From: Planctomycetota bacterium
GTDB taxonomy: Bacteria; Planctomycetota; UBA1135; UBA2386
DNA: 64,000 nucleotides
NCBI GenBank assembly: GCA_947444055.1
Contig: CANEYR010000005.1
Span: 1-64,000 of the forward strand
Direction: 5' to 3'
Notes under the pieces: generated by a model
Told to the model about the DNA's origin: nothing
Database searches by the model: none
The model's input: only the letters and a program-made list of their open reading frames with translations
Part shown: one piece after another, positions 25,756 through 35,190 of the stretch
Layout of the letters: every line of letters starts with the position of its first letter
How positions within the stretch are numbered: position 1 is the stretch's first letter
Translations under genes and position numbers: made by a program

Positions 25756-27333
25756 TCAGAGTGGCGGCAAGCCACCGCACATCGCTGCCAGCAGCGTGAC
25801 CAGCGGCCGCCCGCTCGGCCGCCCGTGCTGCCAATCGCCGCCTTCGACGCCGCTGCCACCGATGTCGATGTGTGTGAACGGCATCGGCAGCGCGCTGTCG
25901 TTGCCGTGTTTGTCGAGACCACTTGCCAAGCACAAGAACGCCATCGGGAACTGGTGCCCGCGCGCGGTGCCTGAGCTCGGCAGGTTGTTGCACGACAGCG
26001 TGTCGTCGGCCTGGCTGCGCGGTTGCACGAAGTCGAAGTCTTCGCGGCGCAGGCGCGAGCATTCGAACGGATCGCCAACGGCGTCGCCGACCTGCATCAG
26101 CGTGGTCGCGGTCGCCGTCGCGCGCGCCGGACCATTGTCGAGCGCGATGTTGTAAGGACCGACGGCTCGCCCGGCGTGACCGGTCAACGTCGCCACCGAC
26201 AACACATGCGGCGCATCGGCGCGCGCCGCATCGACGCGCAAGTGACTGAGCAAGTCAGCGAGCACGAGACGACCTTCGGCATCGGTGTTGCCGATGCGTA
26301 CGCGACAGCCGGCGTGGCTGGTGATGATCTCGTCGCTGACGAAGGCATCGCTGCCGATGCTGTTGCGTACGACGCCGAGCTCGGCGATCAGATGCACACC
26401 GCGCAGCCCGAGCTTGGATGCGGTCAAGAACAGTCCGGCGATGGCGGCGGCACCACCCTTGTCGCGGCTCATGCCAGCCATGTGGCCATCGGTCTTGAGA
26501 TCGGCGCCACCGGTGTCGTAGGTCAGGCCCTTGCCGGCGAACAACAACGTGCGCGTAATCGCGCCCTTCGGTTTGTACTCGAGCCGAACGACGCACGGTC
26601 GGTGCCGCGCGACGCCGAGCGAGGCGCGCGCCACCGCCATCAGCAGCGGGTACTCCAAGCGCAGCGTCTTCTCGTTCTTCTGGATCGCGACCTTCACCTT
26701 GCTGCCGCGAAACGCTTGCTGAACGAACGCCGCGAACAAGGGGGGCGCCATGCGTTCTGGGTTGGTGCCGCTGAGATCGCGCGCGAGGCGCAGGCCGCTG
26801 GCGGTGGCTTCGACCCACTTCGCGGCGGCGTCCGAAAAGGTGCCGCCGAGCACGGCGACGGCGATCTTCTGCACGGGTTCGACTTTGGCCTCGCCCAACG
26901 CTTCGCGCGCTTCGAGTGGTTGCCACAGACCACTGACGGCGCCAAGTGCCGCGGTGGTGGCGGCGTGTTGGAAGGGCGCGCTCATCGGTGGCGTTTGCAC
27001 CAGCAGCAGGATCGCTGTGGCGCCGGCATCGCGCGCGCGGCGTACGCCCGCACTCGCGGCCTCGGCGTAGCGGCGCACGTCATCGTGGTCGCGGGTCAGG
27101 GGACCGGTGGGGGCGACGACGAGGCGGCCGCCCGCGAGGTGTTCGGCGGCGACCAGATTGACGGCGCTGCCACACTTCGCATCGGCCTTGGCGAGCGCGC
27201 GCAAGGGCGCTTGCAGCAGCTCGAGATGGCCGGCGGCGCCGGTTGGGGTGTGGGCAACAAGCACGACGGCGTCGAAGCCGGAGCCTTTGGCGGCCGCCTT
27301 GTCGATGGCGGGCACAGCGAGAATGCGAATCAT
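25756..27333 (-). CDS. M17 leucyl aminopeptidase family protein
   Basis: A 525-residue two-domain protein. The C-terminal catalytic domain shows LLFAGKGLTYDTGGADLKT (metal lysine and aspartate region), HMAGMSRDKGGAAAIAG, and NTDAEGRLVLAD, the diagnostic NTDAEGR signature with metal ligands Asp and Glu and the catalytic Arg. These are cytosolic di-metal exopeptidases that free N-terminal amino acids. Two differences from typical M17: YDTGG in place of FDSGG and MAGMSRDKGG in place of MxxMKxDMxG. Start ATG 27333 (MIRILAVPAIDK) was chosen; the 114 residues upstream in the track ORF are antisense to the Rpn gene. Confidence 0.9.
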   Translation of the reverse strand: MIRILAVPAIDKAAAKGSGFDAVVLVAHTPTGAAGHLELLQAPLRALAKADAKCGSAVNLVAAEHLAGGRLVVAPTGPLTRDHDDVRRYAEAASAGVRRARDAGATAILLLVQTPPMSAPFQHAATTAALGAVSGLWQPLEAREALGEAKVEPVQKIAVAVLGGTFSDAAAKWVEATASGLRLARDLSGTNPERMAPPLFAAFVQQAFRGSKVKVAIQKNEKTLRLEYPLLMAVARASLGVARHRPCVVRLEYKPKGAITRTLLFAGKGLTYDTGGADLKTDGHMAGMSRDKGGAAAIAGLFLTASKLGLRGVHLIAELGVVRNSIGSDAFVSDEIITSHAGCRVRIGNTDAEGRLVLADLLSHLRVDAARADAPHVLSVATLTGHAGRAVGPYNIALDNGPARATATATTLMQVGDAVGDPFECSRLRREDFDFVQPRSQADDTLSCNNLPSSGTARGHQFPMAFLCLASGLDKHGNDSALPMPFTHIDIGGSGVEGGDWQHGRPSGRPLVTLLAAMCGGLPPL

Positions 27334-27460
27334 CGCCGCATCGTGCTGGCTGGTTGTGCGCGCTGCAACAGCGGTGAAGGTGCGGTGCGGTGCGGTGGAC
27401 GCGGAAGATTTCGCGGTGAAGTGCCACCGATCGCCGCTGCCGCGACCCATTGCACTTTGC

Positions 27461-28492
27461 ATGGTCCTGATCCGTTCCCACGATGCGTTGTTCCGGTTCG
27501 TCTTCGGCGAGCCGGAGCAGCTTGCTGAGCTGTTGCGCAGCCATTTGCCGCCCGCGATCGCTTTGGCGATCGACTGGAGCACCCTGCGTCGCATCGATGG
27601 CAGCTTCGTCGACAGCGCGTTGCAGGAGCGGCAGACCGATCTGTTGTTTGAAGCCTGGATGGGCAGCGTGCGCATCCTGATTTACGTCGTGGTCGATCAC
27701 AAGTCGGCGGACGATCGGTTCACGTCGCTGCAGATGGCGCGCTACGTCGTGCGTGTGCTCGACCAGTGGCTCATGGCGCATCCGGAAGCCAAGCTGTTGC
27801 CGTTCGTCTTGCCTTTCGTCGTGCACCATGGGGAGCGGCCGTGGAGCGCCCCGCGCACCTTGCGCGACCTGTTCGACTTTGCAGGATGCAGCCAGCAGGT
27901 CGCGAGCTTCTTGGCGCCCTTGCAGTTGGACCTACGGTTCCATCTCGATGACTTGGCGGGCTCCACGGAAGCCGACTTGGACGATCGCCGACTCTCCGCC
28001 GTCAGCGACCTGACGCTGCGGTTCCTGCAGTTCTTGCGGCGGCGTTCGCCCGAGGACGCTGCCAACGACATCGTGCGCTGGCAGCATCTGGTGGTGAAGT
28101 TGCTAGAGCATGGGCGCGGGCAAGATGTCATGCTGGCGCTATTCTCGTGGTTCTTGGCCGGAGCCCCGGCCAGCCACGAAACCCTGCGCACTGTCATGGC
28201 CCAAATTTACGAGGAGAACCTACCGATGCGAAGTGCACTCGATCTGTTGCTCGACATGGGGCATGAGCGTGGGCTGCAGGCTGGTGTGCAGCAGGGCGTG
28301 CAACAAGGCGTGCAACAAGGCATGTTGACCGCCCTGCGCGGTCTGCTGCACGAGCAACTGCGCGGTCGTTTTGGCCCGTTGCCGCTGCCCGTGAGTCAGC
28401 ACCTAGACGCTTGCGACGTCCCTCTCCTGCAGCGTTATGGGCAACGCGTGCTGTCGGCGCAGAGCCTCGACCAAGTCTTCGCGGCGGACTGA
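27461..28492 (+). CDS. Rpn/YhgA-like PD-(D/E)xK nuclease family protein
   Basis: From ATG 27461, 343 residues. The N-terminus SHDALFRFVFGEPEQLAELL and the segment SALQERQTDLLFEAWMG...YVVVDHKS match the 'putative transposase, YhgA-like' (Rpn) family. The predicted catalytic residues are D in TDLLFE and the D-x-K in VDHKS; family members more often have ExQ here, so a D-H-K triad is a fair PD-(D/E)xK reading. E. coli Rpn proteins cleave DNA and promote recombination. A VQQG repeat lies near residue 275. The track's 461-residue version adds antisense sequence upstream. Confidence 0.8.
   Translation: MVLIRSHDALFRFVFGEPEQLAELLRSHLPPAIALAIDWSTLRRIDGSFVDSALQERQTDLLFEAWMGSVRILIYVVVDHKSADDRFTSLQMARYVVRVLDQWLMAHPEAKLLPFVLPFVVHHGERPWSAPRTLRDLFDFAGCSQQVASFLAPLQLDLRFHLDDLAGSTEADLDDRRLSAVSDLTLRFLQFLRRRSPEDAANDIVRWQHLVVKLLEHGRGQDVMLALFSWFLAGAPASHETLRTVMAQIYEENLPMRSALDLLLDMGHERGLQAGVQQGVQQGVQQGMLTALRGLLHEQLRGRFGPLPLPVSQHLDACDVPLLQRYGQRVLSAQSLDQVFAAD
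28283..28318. repeat. 12-bp tandem repeat in the Rpn-like gene
   Basis: Units ggtgtgcagcag, ggcgtgcaacaa and ggcgtgcaacaa encode GVQQ three times. Repeats at this position are a common feature of Rpn-family proteins, where a variable-length Gln-rich stretch precedes the C-terminal domain. Confidence 0.75.
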
Positions 28493-28591
28493 CCGCACGG
28501 GATCGCGCCGGCGAGTTTTCGCGCGGTGGCGTTCCTTCGCTGTGACCTTGGTCCGTAGCATGCCGCCTCGATCCAAAGACGAATCAGGCCC

Positions 28592-30820
28592 ATGCGTTTG
28601 CCCAACCCACTGCTGTTCTCCTCGCTCGCCGCGTTCCTGAGTTTCTTGCCCGCGGCCTACGCCCAGGGCGTCGAGCGACTCACCTACGAGCAGACCAAGA
28701 AGACGATCTTGTGGCAGGGGCCGGTGCCTAAGGCGGTCTGGGCGGTTGATGGTCGGCACCTGGAGATCGACGACACCAAGCCGGTGTGGTTCGATCCGGC
28801 GACGGGTCAAACGAAGGCGAAGCCAATCGACGAGGGCCCGGCGGCCGCCGCCCCAGCGCCGGCGATGCGCAAGGTCGTCGTGGTGCGCGATGGCGATTTG
28901 TGGCTCGACGAACAACCGGTCGGCGGCGGTCGTGGCGGCGCGCGTCGGCGTGCACCGACGGCAGGGCCGGCGGCGGCGCCTGTGCGTGGCGTGCAACTGA
29001 CCACGGATGGCGCCGCCGCTGGTCGGAAGGAAGAAGCGCACCTGAGTCCAAACGGCAGTGCGGCGTCCTTTGTGCGCGGCAACAACTTGTTCGTCGTCGA
29101 TGTCGCAAGCAAGGCGGTGTGGCCCGTCACCAAAGACGGCGGCCCAGAGCTGTTCCATGGCCTGCACGACTGGGTCTATCAAGAGGAGCTGTACGGCCGC
29201 GGCGACTTCCAGGCGCACTGGTGGAATGCGAACGGCTCGATGTGCGCGTTCCTCTCGCTTGACGAGTCGGCAGTGCGCGAGTTCACCATCGTCAACCACG
29301 TGCCGGAGGGCTTCCTCGACCGCGAACGCAGCGTCGTCAGCGAAGTCACCAACTACCCAAAAGCCGGCGATCCGAATCCGTTCGCGCGCTTGTCGATCGC
29401 GCATCGCGATGGCCAGAAGATCGTCGCCGTCGACTTGTCGACCTTCCCGAAGGATGCGCTGGTCGTGCGCGTCGAATGGACGCAGGATGGCAAGACGCTG
29501 CTCGCCACCATCCAGGATCGCATCCAGACGTGGGCCGAGTTGTGTGCCATCGAGCCGACGACGGGGGCGCTGACGAAGTGGATTCGCGAAGAGTCGCCGA
29601 CGTGGGTCAATCGTCCCGAGTCGCCGCGGTGGCTCGAAGACGGCACGTTCTTGTGGCTGTCCGAGCGCACCGGCTACGCCCACGCCTACCACTACGAGAA
29701 GGGCGGCAAGCTGCTGGCGGCGATCACCAGTGGCGAATGGCAGGTGCGCCGTATCGACCGCGTCGACGAGGTGAAGCAGCAACTGTGGTTTGAGGGCACG
29801 AAGGACGGTGCTACGGGTCGGCATCTCTATCGCATCGGGTTCGACGGCAAGGACCTGGTGTCGTTGACGCCCGGCGTCGGCACCCACGAGTACGAACTGT
29901 CGCGCGATGCTGCGTTCGTGCTCGATCGCTGGTCGGCGATGGACCAGCCGACGAAGGTGCGCGTGCTCGATGGCAACAGCGGTGCCGTGGTGCGCGAAGT
30001 CGGCCAGGCGACGAAGGGCGAGGGCGCTAAGACCTACGCGTTCTCGGAACGGCAGCGGCTCTCGATCAAGGCGCGCGATGGCTACGAACTCGATGCCTGC
30101 GTGCAGTTGCCGAGCGGCTGGCAGGAAGGGCAGCGTTACCCCGTGTTCTTGCCGACTTACTCAGGTCCTGATGCGCCGACGGTGCGCGATAGCTGGAGCC
30201 ACTCGACTTACCACCAGTTCTTGACGCAGCAGGGCTTCGTCATTCTGCAAGTGAACGTGCGCTCGGCCAGCGGCCGCGGCCAGGTGCACACCGGCACCTG
30301 CTACAAGCAACTCGGCACCCAGGAGCTGAAGGATCTGGAAGACGCCGTCGACCACGTCGTCGCCAAGTTTGGTGGCGATGCCGCGCGCGTGGCGATCAGT
30401 GGCTGGAGCTACGGCGGGTTCATGTCGGCATACGCGCTGACGCACAGCAACAAGTTCGCCCTCGGTCTCGCCGGTGCCGGTGTGCACGACTGGCGGCTCT
30501 ACGACACCATCTACACCGAGCGCTACATGCAGACGCCGCAGCAGAATCCGACTGGCTACGACGGCACCTCGGTGGTCAAGGCGGCCAAGAACCTGCGCGG
30601 CCACTTGGTGCTGATCCACGGCAGCATGGACGACAATGTGCACTTGCAGAACACCATGCAGCTGCTGTGGGAACTGCAGTCAGCGGGCAAGCAGAACGTC
30701 GAGCTGATGGTCTACCCGCGCTCGCGGCACGGGCTGCACCCAGCGGTCAATGGCCACAGCCACGAGCTGCAGTGGCTGCGGCTGAAGAAGTTGTTGGAGC
30801 CGGTGAACAAGGCTGGCTGA
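28592..30820 (+). CDS. Secreted S9 family (DPP IV-like) serine peptidase
   Basis: A 742-residue protein with an export signal (MRLPNPLLFSSLAAFLSFLPAAYAQ), a DPPIV-N-type beta-propeller (about residues 110-460) and an alpha/beta hydrolase domain. Catalytic residues: Ser near 605 in ISGWSYGGFMSAYAL, Asp near 680 in GSMDDNVHLQNT, His near 713 in YPRSRHGLH. The propeller contains the DPP4-type DWVYQEEL segment that binds the substrate N-terminus, which supports dipeptidyl-peptidase activity. A Gly/Arg/Ala-rich insertion around residue 110 is not typical. Cleaves peptides, probably after X-Pro or X-Ala, in the periplasm or outside. Confidence 0.93.
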   Translation: MRLPNPLLFSSLAAFLSFLPAAYAQGVERLTYEQTKKTILWQGPVPKAVWAVDGRHLEIDDTKPVWFDPATGQTKAKPIDEGPAAAAPAPAMRKVVVVRDGDLWLDEQPVGGGRGGARRRAPTAGPAAAPVRGVQLTTDGAAAGRKEEAHLSPNGSAASFVRGNNLFVVDVASKAVWPVTKDGGPELFHGLHDWVYQEELYGRGDFQAHWWNANGSMCAFLSLDESAVREFTIVNHVPEGFLDRERSVVSEVTNYPKAGDPNPFARLSIAHRDGQKIVAVDLSTFPKDALVVRVEWTQDGKTLLATIQDRIQTWAELCAIEPTTGALTKWIREESPTWVNRPESPRWLEDGTFLWLSERTGYAHAYHYEKGGKLLAAITSGEWQVRRIDRVDEVKQQLWFEGTKDGATGRHLYRIGFDGKDLVSLTPGVGTHEYELSRDAAFVLDRWSAMDQPTKVRVLDGNSGAVVREVGQATKGEGAKTYAFSERQRLSIKARDGYELDACVQLPSGWQEGQRYPVFLPTYSGPDAPTVRDSWSHSTYHQFLTQQGFVILQVNVRSASGRGQVHTGTCYKQLGTQELKDLEDAVDHVVAKFGGDAARVAISGWSYGGFMSAYALTHSNKFALGLAGAGVHDWRLYDTIYTERYMQTPQQNPTGYDGTSVVKAAKNLRGHLVLIHGSMDDNVHLQNTMQLLWELQSAGKQNVELMVYPRSRHGLHPAVNGHSHELQWLRLKKLLEPVNKAG

Positions 30821-30881
30821 TCGTCGATGCCATGGCGCCCTGGCGGCGGCCGTGACTTCTTGAGCGAGAGTGTCTCCCACG

Positions 30882-30910
30882 TTGTGGCGGCGGGACTTGT
30901 TCGGTAACTT
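30882..30910 (+). promoter_or_regulatory. Weak candidate promoter for the nuo operon
   Basis: TTGTGG (30882-30887) and TAACTT (30905-30910) are 17 bp apart in the only intergenic space upstream of nuoA, 13 bp before its ATG. The matches to consensus are poor (about three of six each), so this is a positional suggestion only. Confidence 0.2.
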
Positions 30911-30922
30911 GCTTGCCCCCGA

Positions 30923-31411
30923 ATGTTCGTCCCGACTGAGCTCATGGCGGCCACTGTGCCCGCGGCCAACCAACCCTACGGCAGCTGGGTCAGCGTCGCC
31001 GTCGTCGGCTTGTTGGCCTTCGCGGTGGTCGGCGGGGCGCTGCTCGTGGTGCGCATCATCACGCGCGTGTTCGATCGCATTCACGACAGCCAGAAGCGCT
31101 TGTCGACCTACGAATGTGGGGAAGAGCCGGTCGGGTCGGCGTGGTTTCGTTTCAACAACCGCTTCACCACGGTCGCCTTGGCGTTCTTGGTGTTCGACGT
31201 CGAGCTCGCCTTGTTGTGGCCCGTGTTGCCGCGCTGCCTGCATTGGCTTGGCCAAGGCCAGGGCACCTTGGTGTTCTTCGAGGTCAGCGCCTTCGTCGGC
31301 ACCTTGGCGCTCGGCCTGTTCTGGGTCGCGGCGAAGGGCGGCTTTGCTTGGGACCGAACGGTGGAACCGATCGAGGGCGAGGCCGAAATGGCCCCGCGCG
31401 AACCGTCATGA
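30923..31411 (+). CDS. nuoA: Complex I subunit A
   Basis: A 162-residue, three-span membrane subunit. The diagnostic loop STYECGEEPVGSAWFRFNNRF, with the conserved Cys that changes exposure between active and resting complex, is followed by the second span (ALAFLVFDVELALLWPV) with membrane acidic residues. First gene of the nuo locus; its stop overlaps the nuoB start. ATG 30923 is used; an internal ATG at 30944 would also give a normal N-terminus. Confidence 0.95.
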   Translation: MFVPTELMAATVPAANQPYGSWVSVAVVGLLAFAVVGGALLVVRIITRVFDRIHDSQKRLSTYECGEEPVGSAWFRFNNRFTTVALAFLVFDVELALLWPVLPRCLHWLGQGQGTLVFFEVSAFVGTLALGLFWVAAKGGFAWDRTVEPIEGEAEMAPREPS

Positions 31412-31998
31412 ACGACCACACGCAGGAACGTCCGGGCAACCGCCTCGACGAGCAGGTGCACTTCGCCGCCGTCGACGAGTTTTTGGCCTGGGGCAAGGAG
31501 AACTCGCTGTTCTACCTGCTGTTCGCGACGGCCTGCTGCGGCATCGAACTGATGCAGGCAGGAGGGCCGCGCTACGACGTCGATCGCCTCGGCATGATCC
31601 CGCGCGCGACGCCGCGCCAAGCCGACCTGATGATCGTCGCCGGCACCATCACCCACAAAATGGCGGGCCGGGTGCGCACGCTGTGGGAGCAGATGACGGA
31701 ACCGCGCTGGGTCGTCAGCATGGGATCGTGCGCCAACAGCGGTGGCCCGTTCAGCAAGTGGAGCTACTCGGTGTTGAACGGCGTCGACAAGTACGTGCCG
31801 GTCGACGTCTACATCCCCGGTTGCCCACCGCGCCCCGAAGCCTTGATCGATGGCGTGATGGCGTTGCGCGAGCGCGTTCGCAAGTACCGGACTCTGGGTG
31901 TGCGGGAGACAACGCCGCACATCGTCGCGGGTCACGAGGCGCCATTCGGCGGCGGCGGTTGTGCTGTGCCGCCGGTCGTGGAGAAGGCGAAGGAATGA
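31408..31998 (+). CDS. nuoB: Complex I subunit B (cluster N2)
   Basis: A 196-residue subunit that holds the terminal 4Fe-4S cluster N2, which hands electrons to quinone. Cys ligands are visible in ATACCGIELMQAGG, in VVSMGSCANSGGPF and in DVYIPGCPPRPEALIDG. The ATG at 31408 overlaps the nuoA stop; the 294-residue track ORF runs upstream into nuoA. Confidence 0.97.
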   Translation: MNDHTQERPGNRLDEQVHFAAVDEFLAWGKENSLFYLLFATACCGIELMQAGGPRYDVDRLGMIPRATPRQADLMIVAGTITHKMAGRVRTLWEQMTEPRWVVSMGSCANSGGPFSKWSYSVLNGVDKYVPVDVYIPGCPPRPEALIDGVMALRERVRKYRTLGVRETTPHIVAGHEAPFGGGGCAVPPVVEKAKE

Positions 31999-32603
31999 GC
32001 GCGCTCGCTCCGGCGGGGATTGCGGCGAAGGTCACGACGGCGTTCGCTGACGTGCAAGCCAAGACAACCGACAACGGGCAGCCGTTCTTGTTGGTGCCGG
32101 CGGCGGCGTTGCCGGCAGTCGCTCGCTTCGTGCGCGATGACGCGACGCTGCGCTTCGATGCGGTGATGGACCTGACCGGCTACGACGCCTTGAAGTATCC
32201 GAGCACGCCGAGTAGCGATGCGATCGTGGTCGTCTACCTGCTGTTCAGCTACCAGCATCGCCACAAGCTGACTTTGAAGGTGCTGGCACCACGCAGTGAG
32301 TGTGCGGTGCCGACGATGAGTGGCATTTGGCCGGCGGCTATCTACTTCGAACGCGAAGTGTGGGACCTGCTCGGTGTGCACTTTTCCGGCCATCCGTCGC
32401 TGCGGCGCATCATGTGCCCCGAAGACTGGGTCGGGCACGCGCTGCGCAAGGACTACCGCTATCCGGACGACTACCACGGCGTGCTGCATCTGCGCGATGG
32501 GCAGCACTTCGAGAGTTCGCCGCCGCGCGGTGCCGTGCCGGTAGCCGTGCCGCCAGTGGCCGCTCCACCCGGAGCCGTGCCCCCCGCTGGAGGTGCGGCA
32601 TGA
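31995..32603 (+). CDS. nuoC: Complex I subunit C (30-kDa)
   Basis: A 202-residue subunit of the connecting arm. FEREVWDLLGVHFSGHPSLR and PEDWVGHALRKDYRYPDDY are the family signature. A Pro/Ala/Val-rich tail of about 30 residues follows the conserved domain, probably disordered. Separate nuoC and nuoD genes, unlike the nuoCD fusion of enterobacteria. ATG 31995 overlaps the nuoB stop; nuoD starts at its own stop. Confidence 0.95.
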   Translation: MSALAPAGIAAKVTTAFADVQAKTTDNGQPFLLVPAAALPAVARFVRDDATLRFDAVMDLTGYDALKYPSTPSSDAIVVVYLLFSYQHRHKLTLKVLAPRSECAVPTMSGIWPAAIYFEREVWDLLGVHFSGHPSLRRIMCPEDWVGHALRKDYRYPDDYHGVLHLRDGQHFESSPPRGAVPVAVPPVAAPPGAVPPAGGAA

Positions 32604-33787
32604 CGATCGAAGCGATGACGCCCAACGGCGAGCGCATGACGCTCAACATGGGGCCGCACCATCCAGCGACCCATGGTGTCTTGCGCATCGTCGTCGAGAG
32701 CGATGGCGAGGTCGTCGCCACCTGCACGCCCGACCACGGCTACCTGCATCGTTCCATCGAGAAGATCGGCGAGTGCATCGATTGGCCGCTGTTCGTGCCC
32801 TACACCGATCGCGTCGACTACGTCTGCGCGATGAACGCCAACCTCGCCTACTGCCTCGCCGTCGAGCAGTTGTTGGCGACGGACGCGGCGAGTGCCGTGA
32901 AGGTGCCGCTGCGCGGCGAGTGCATCCGGGTCTTGGTCGCCGAACTCAACCGCATCAGCAGCCACCTGGTCGCGGTCGGCGCGATGGCGATGGACGTCGG
33001 CGCTTACACGCCGTTCTTGCACGCGATCGCGCAACGCGAACTGGTCAACGACATCTTCGAGAAGCTGTGCGGCCAGCGGCTGACCTACAACTACGTCACC
33101 ATCGGCGGCGTCGCCTTCGACCTGTATGCGCAGGCGAGCGAGGAAATCACGCGCTTCCTCGACCAGTTCGAACGCGAGATGGTGCGCTTCAACAAGCTGA
33201 TCACCACCAGCACGATCTTTCGCGATCGCTGCGCGTCGGTGGCTCCCGTCAGTGCCGCCGAAGCGATCGCGTGGGGCTTGGTCGGGCCGAACCTGCGCGG
33301 CAGTGGCGTCGATTGGGATCTGCGGCGCGACGAGAGCTACGGCCTCTATGGCCAGCTCGCCGTGCGCGTGCCTGTGGGCCAGTGTTTTGCCGGCCGCCAT
33401 GGCAAGGTCGGCGATTGCTTTGACCGCTACGTGGTCCGCTTGCTCGAGATCCAAGAGTCCGTGCGCTTGTGCCGCGAGACCCTGAAGCTGCTGCCGCCAC
33501 CGGCGGTGAAGGCCAACGATCCGACCGGTGGCTACCAAGCGGACGTCAGCCGGCAGCTGAAGAAACCGCCGAAGGGCGAAGTGCATTGCCGCACCGAAGC
33601 GCCGCGCGGTGAGATGGGCTACTTCCTCGTCAGCGATGGCACCAAGGTGCCGTACCGAGTGCGCTGCCGCACCGGTTCGTTCTCAGCAGCAGGCATCTTC
33701 CACAAGGTGATGCGCGGCATCTTCCTGGCCGACGTCGTCACCGTGATCGGCAGCTTCGACATTGTGGTGCCGGAGATCGATCGATGA
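32600..33787 (+). CDS. nuoD: Complex I subunit D (49-kDa)
   Basis: A 395-residue subunit forming, with NuoB and NuoH, the quinone site. NMGPHHPATHGVLRIVVESDG carries the conserved quinone-binding His, and PDHGYLHRSIEKIGE, RGECIRVLVAELNRISSHL and ending FDIVVPEIDR are typical. It is followed directly by nuoH through an ATGA overlap; nuoE, nuoF and nuoG, which usually follow nuoD, are absent here. Confidence 0.97.
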   Translation: MTIEAMTPNGERMTLNMGPHHPATHGVLRIVVESDGEVVATCTPDHGYLHRSIEKIGECIDWPLFVPYTDRVDYVCAMNANLAYCLAVEQLLATDAASAVKVPLRGECIRVLVAELNRISSHLVAVGAMAMDVGAYTPFLHAIAQRELVNDIFEKLCGQRLTYNYVTIGGVAFDLYAQASEEITRFLDQFEREMVRFNKLITTSTIFRDRCASVAPVSAAEAIAWGLVGPNLRGSGVDWDLRRDESYGLYGQLAVRVPVGQCFAGRHGKVGDCFDRYVVRLLEIQESVRLCRETLKLLPPPAVKANDPTGGYQADVSRQLKKPPKGEVHCRTEAPRGEMGYFLVSDGTKVPYRVRCRTGSFSAAGIFHKVMRGIFLADVVTVIGSFDIVVPEIDR

Positions 33788-35190
33788 ACGGGCTCGGCTA
33801 CGGCGTCGATGGTCTCTCGCACTGGTTCGTGGGCATCGGCATGCCGGCCTGGCTCGCCGTCACGATGGCGGTGCTGTTGCTGTGGATTGCACCGATGCTC
33901 GTGGTGGTGTTCCCGATCGCCGCCCTCGGGCAGATCTTCGAACGCAAAATCGCCGCGGCCATACAGCGACGCGTTGGCCCCAACACCGTCGGCCTCGATG
34001 GCCCCCTGCGGTTCGCCTTTCGCGCGATCCTGTGTTTCCTGCCGCGCGCGCGCCAGGACCGCGTGTTCGCTGCGTTCTGCAAACTGCCCGTCGTGCGCAC
34101 GATCTTGAAGGTCTCGCAGCGGCTGGGTCTTGGCCAATTGGTCGCCGACGGCGTCAAGATGCTCGGCAAGGAAGACATCGTGCCAAGCGGTGCCGATGGG
34201 TTGGTGTTCCGCATGGCGCCGTACTTGGCCTTGGTCGGCGCCTTCGTGCCGTTCTGCGTCGTGCCGTTCACGCAGCACATGGTGATGCTGGAGACTTCCG
34301 TTGGCGCGCTGTTCGCGATCGCGGTGTCCGGCATCGTCGTCGTCGCGCTGAAGATGGCTGGCTGGGGCTCTGGCAACAAATGGTCGCTGCTCGGTGGCAT
34401 GCGCGCCGTCGCCCAGCTCGTCAGCTACGAAGTGCCAGTTGGTCTCGCGGTCGCGGGCGTCGTGCTGTGGTGCGGGTCGATGGACTTGCACGTGATCGTT
34501 GGACAGCAGTACCAGCCGGGCGTGTTCTCGATGGTCGGCTGGAACCTGCTGCAGAGTCCGTTCCTGTTGCTGCTCGCCGTGGTCTTCTTCATCGCCGGGC
34601 TCGCCGAGTGCCAGCGGTCGCCGTTCGACATGGCGGAGGCGGAGAGCGAACTGGTGTCGGGCTTCAACACCGAGTACTCGGGGCTGCGGTGGGGCATGTT
34701 CGCGATGGCGGAGTACACCGAGATGCTGCTGATCGGGGCGCTGTTCGCGACGCTGTTTCTCGGCGGCTACCAGAGTCCGTTGTGCGAAGAGTGGATCGTC
34801 GGCCTGCCGGTGCTGCTGGAGACCTTCGTGCATCTCGCGCTGTTCGTCGGCAAGGTCGCGGTGACGTTCCTCGTGATGATGTGGATTCGTTGGACGCTGC
34901 CGCGCTTTCGCGTCGACCAGGTGATGCGGTTGTCGTGGCTCAAGCTGGTGCCGATCTGCCTGGTCTGCCTGCTCGGGCTCGCAGTGACGATGGTGAGTTC
35001 TGGCGGCACGGTGCTCGGGGCGCCGTTTGGCCGCTTGCCAGCCAGTCCGCATGCGGACCTTGGTCTGATCGGTCGTCTGGTTGCTTGGGCGATTCCGGTG
35101 GCGGTCGTGTTGGGCCTGGTGCGCGCTTCCCGCAAGAAGCACGGCCAACTGCATCCAGCTCTGCGGCAACTAACAGGAGGCGGCTCGTGA
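33784..35190 (+). CDS. nuoH: Complex I subunit H
   Basis: A 468-residue membrane subunit with eight or more spans. Motifs: ERKIAAAIQRRVGPNTVG, AVAQLVSYEVPVGL, and AECQRSPFDMAEAESELVSG with FNTEYSG, the Glu-rich E-channel loop near the quinone cavity. Between the GPN loop and LGQLVADGVKM there are about 45 extra residues (roughly 75-120) with no counterpart in E. coli NuoH, rich in Arg and Phe. Starts within the nuoD stop and overlaps nuoI. Confidence 0.95.
   Translation: MNGLGYGVDGLSHWFVGIGMPAWLAVTMAVLLLWIAPMLVVVFPIAALGQIFERKIAAAIQRRVGPNTVGLDGPLRFAFRAILCFLPRARQDRVFAAFCKLPVVRTILKVSQRLGLGQLVADGVKMLGKEDIVPSGADGLVFRMAPYLALVGAFVPFCVVPFTQHMVMLETSVGALFAIAVSGIVVVALKMAGWGSGNKWSLLGGMRAVAQLVSYEVPVGLAVAGVVLWCGSMDLHVIVGQQYQPGVFSMVGWNLLQSPFLLLLAVVFFIAGLAECQRSPFDMAEAESELVSGFNTEYSGLRWGMFAMAEYTEMLLIGALFATLFLGGYQSPLCEEWIVGLPVLLETFVHLALFVGKVAVTFLVMMWIRWTLPRFRVDQVMRLSWLKLVPICLVCLLGLAVTMVSSGGTVLGAPFGRLPASPHADLGLIGRLVAWAIPVAVVLGLVRASRKKHGQLHPALRQLTGGGS

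Noticed and set aside
33619-35169. 516-residue minus-strand ORF opposite nuoH
   Set aside because: Antisense shadow of NuoH; rich in His, Gln and Arg without any domain.
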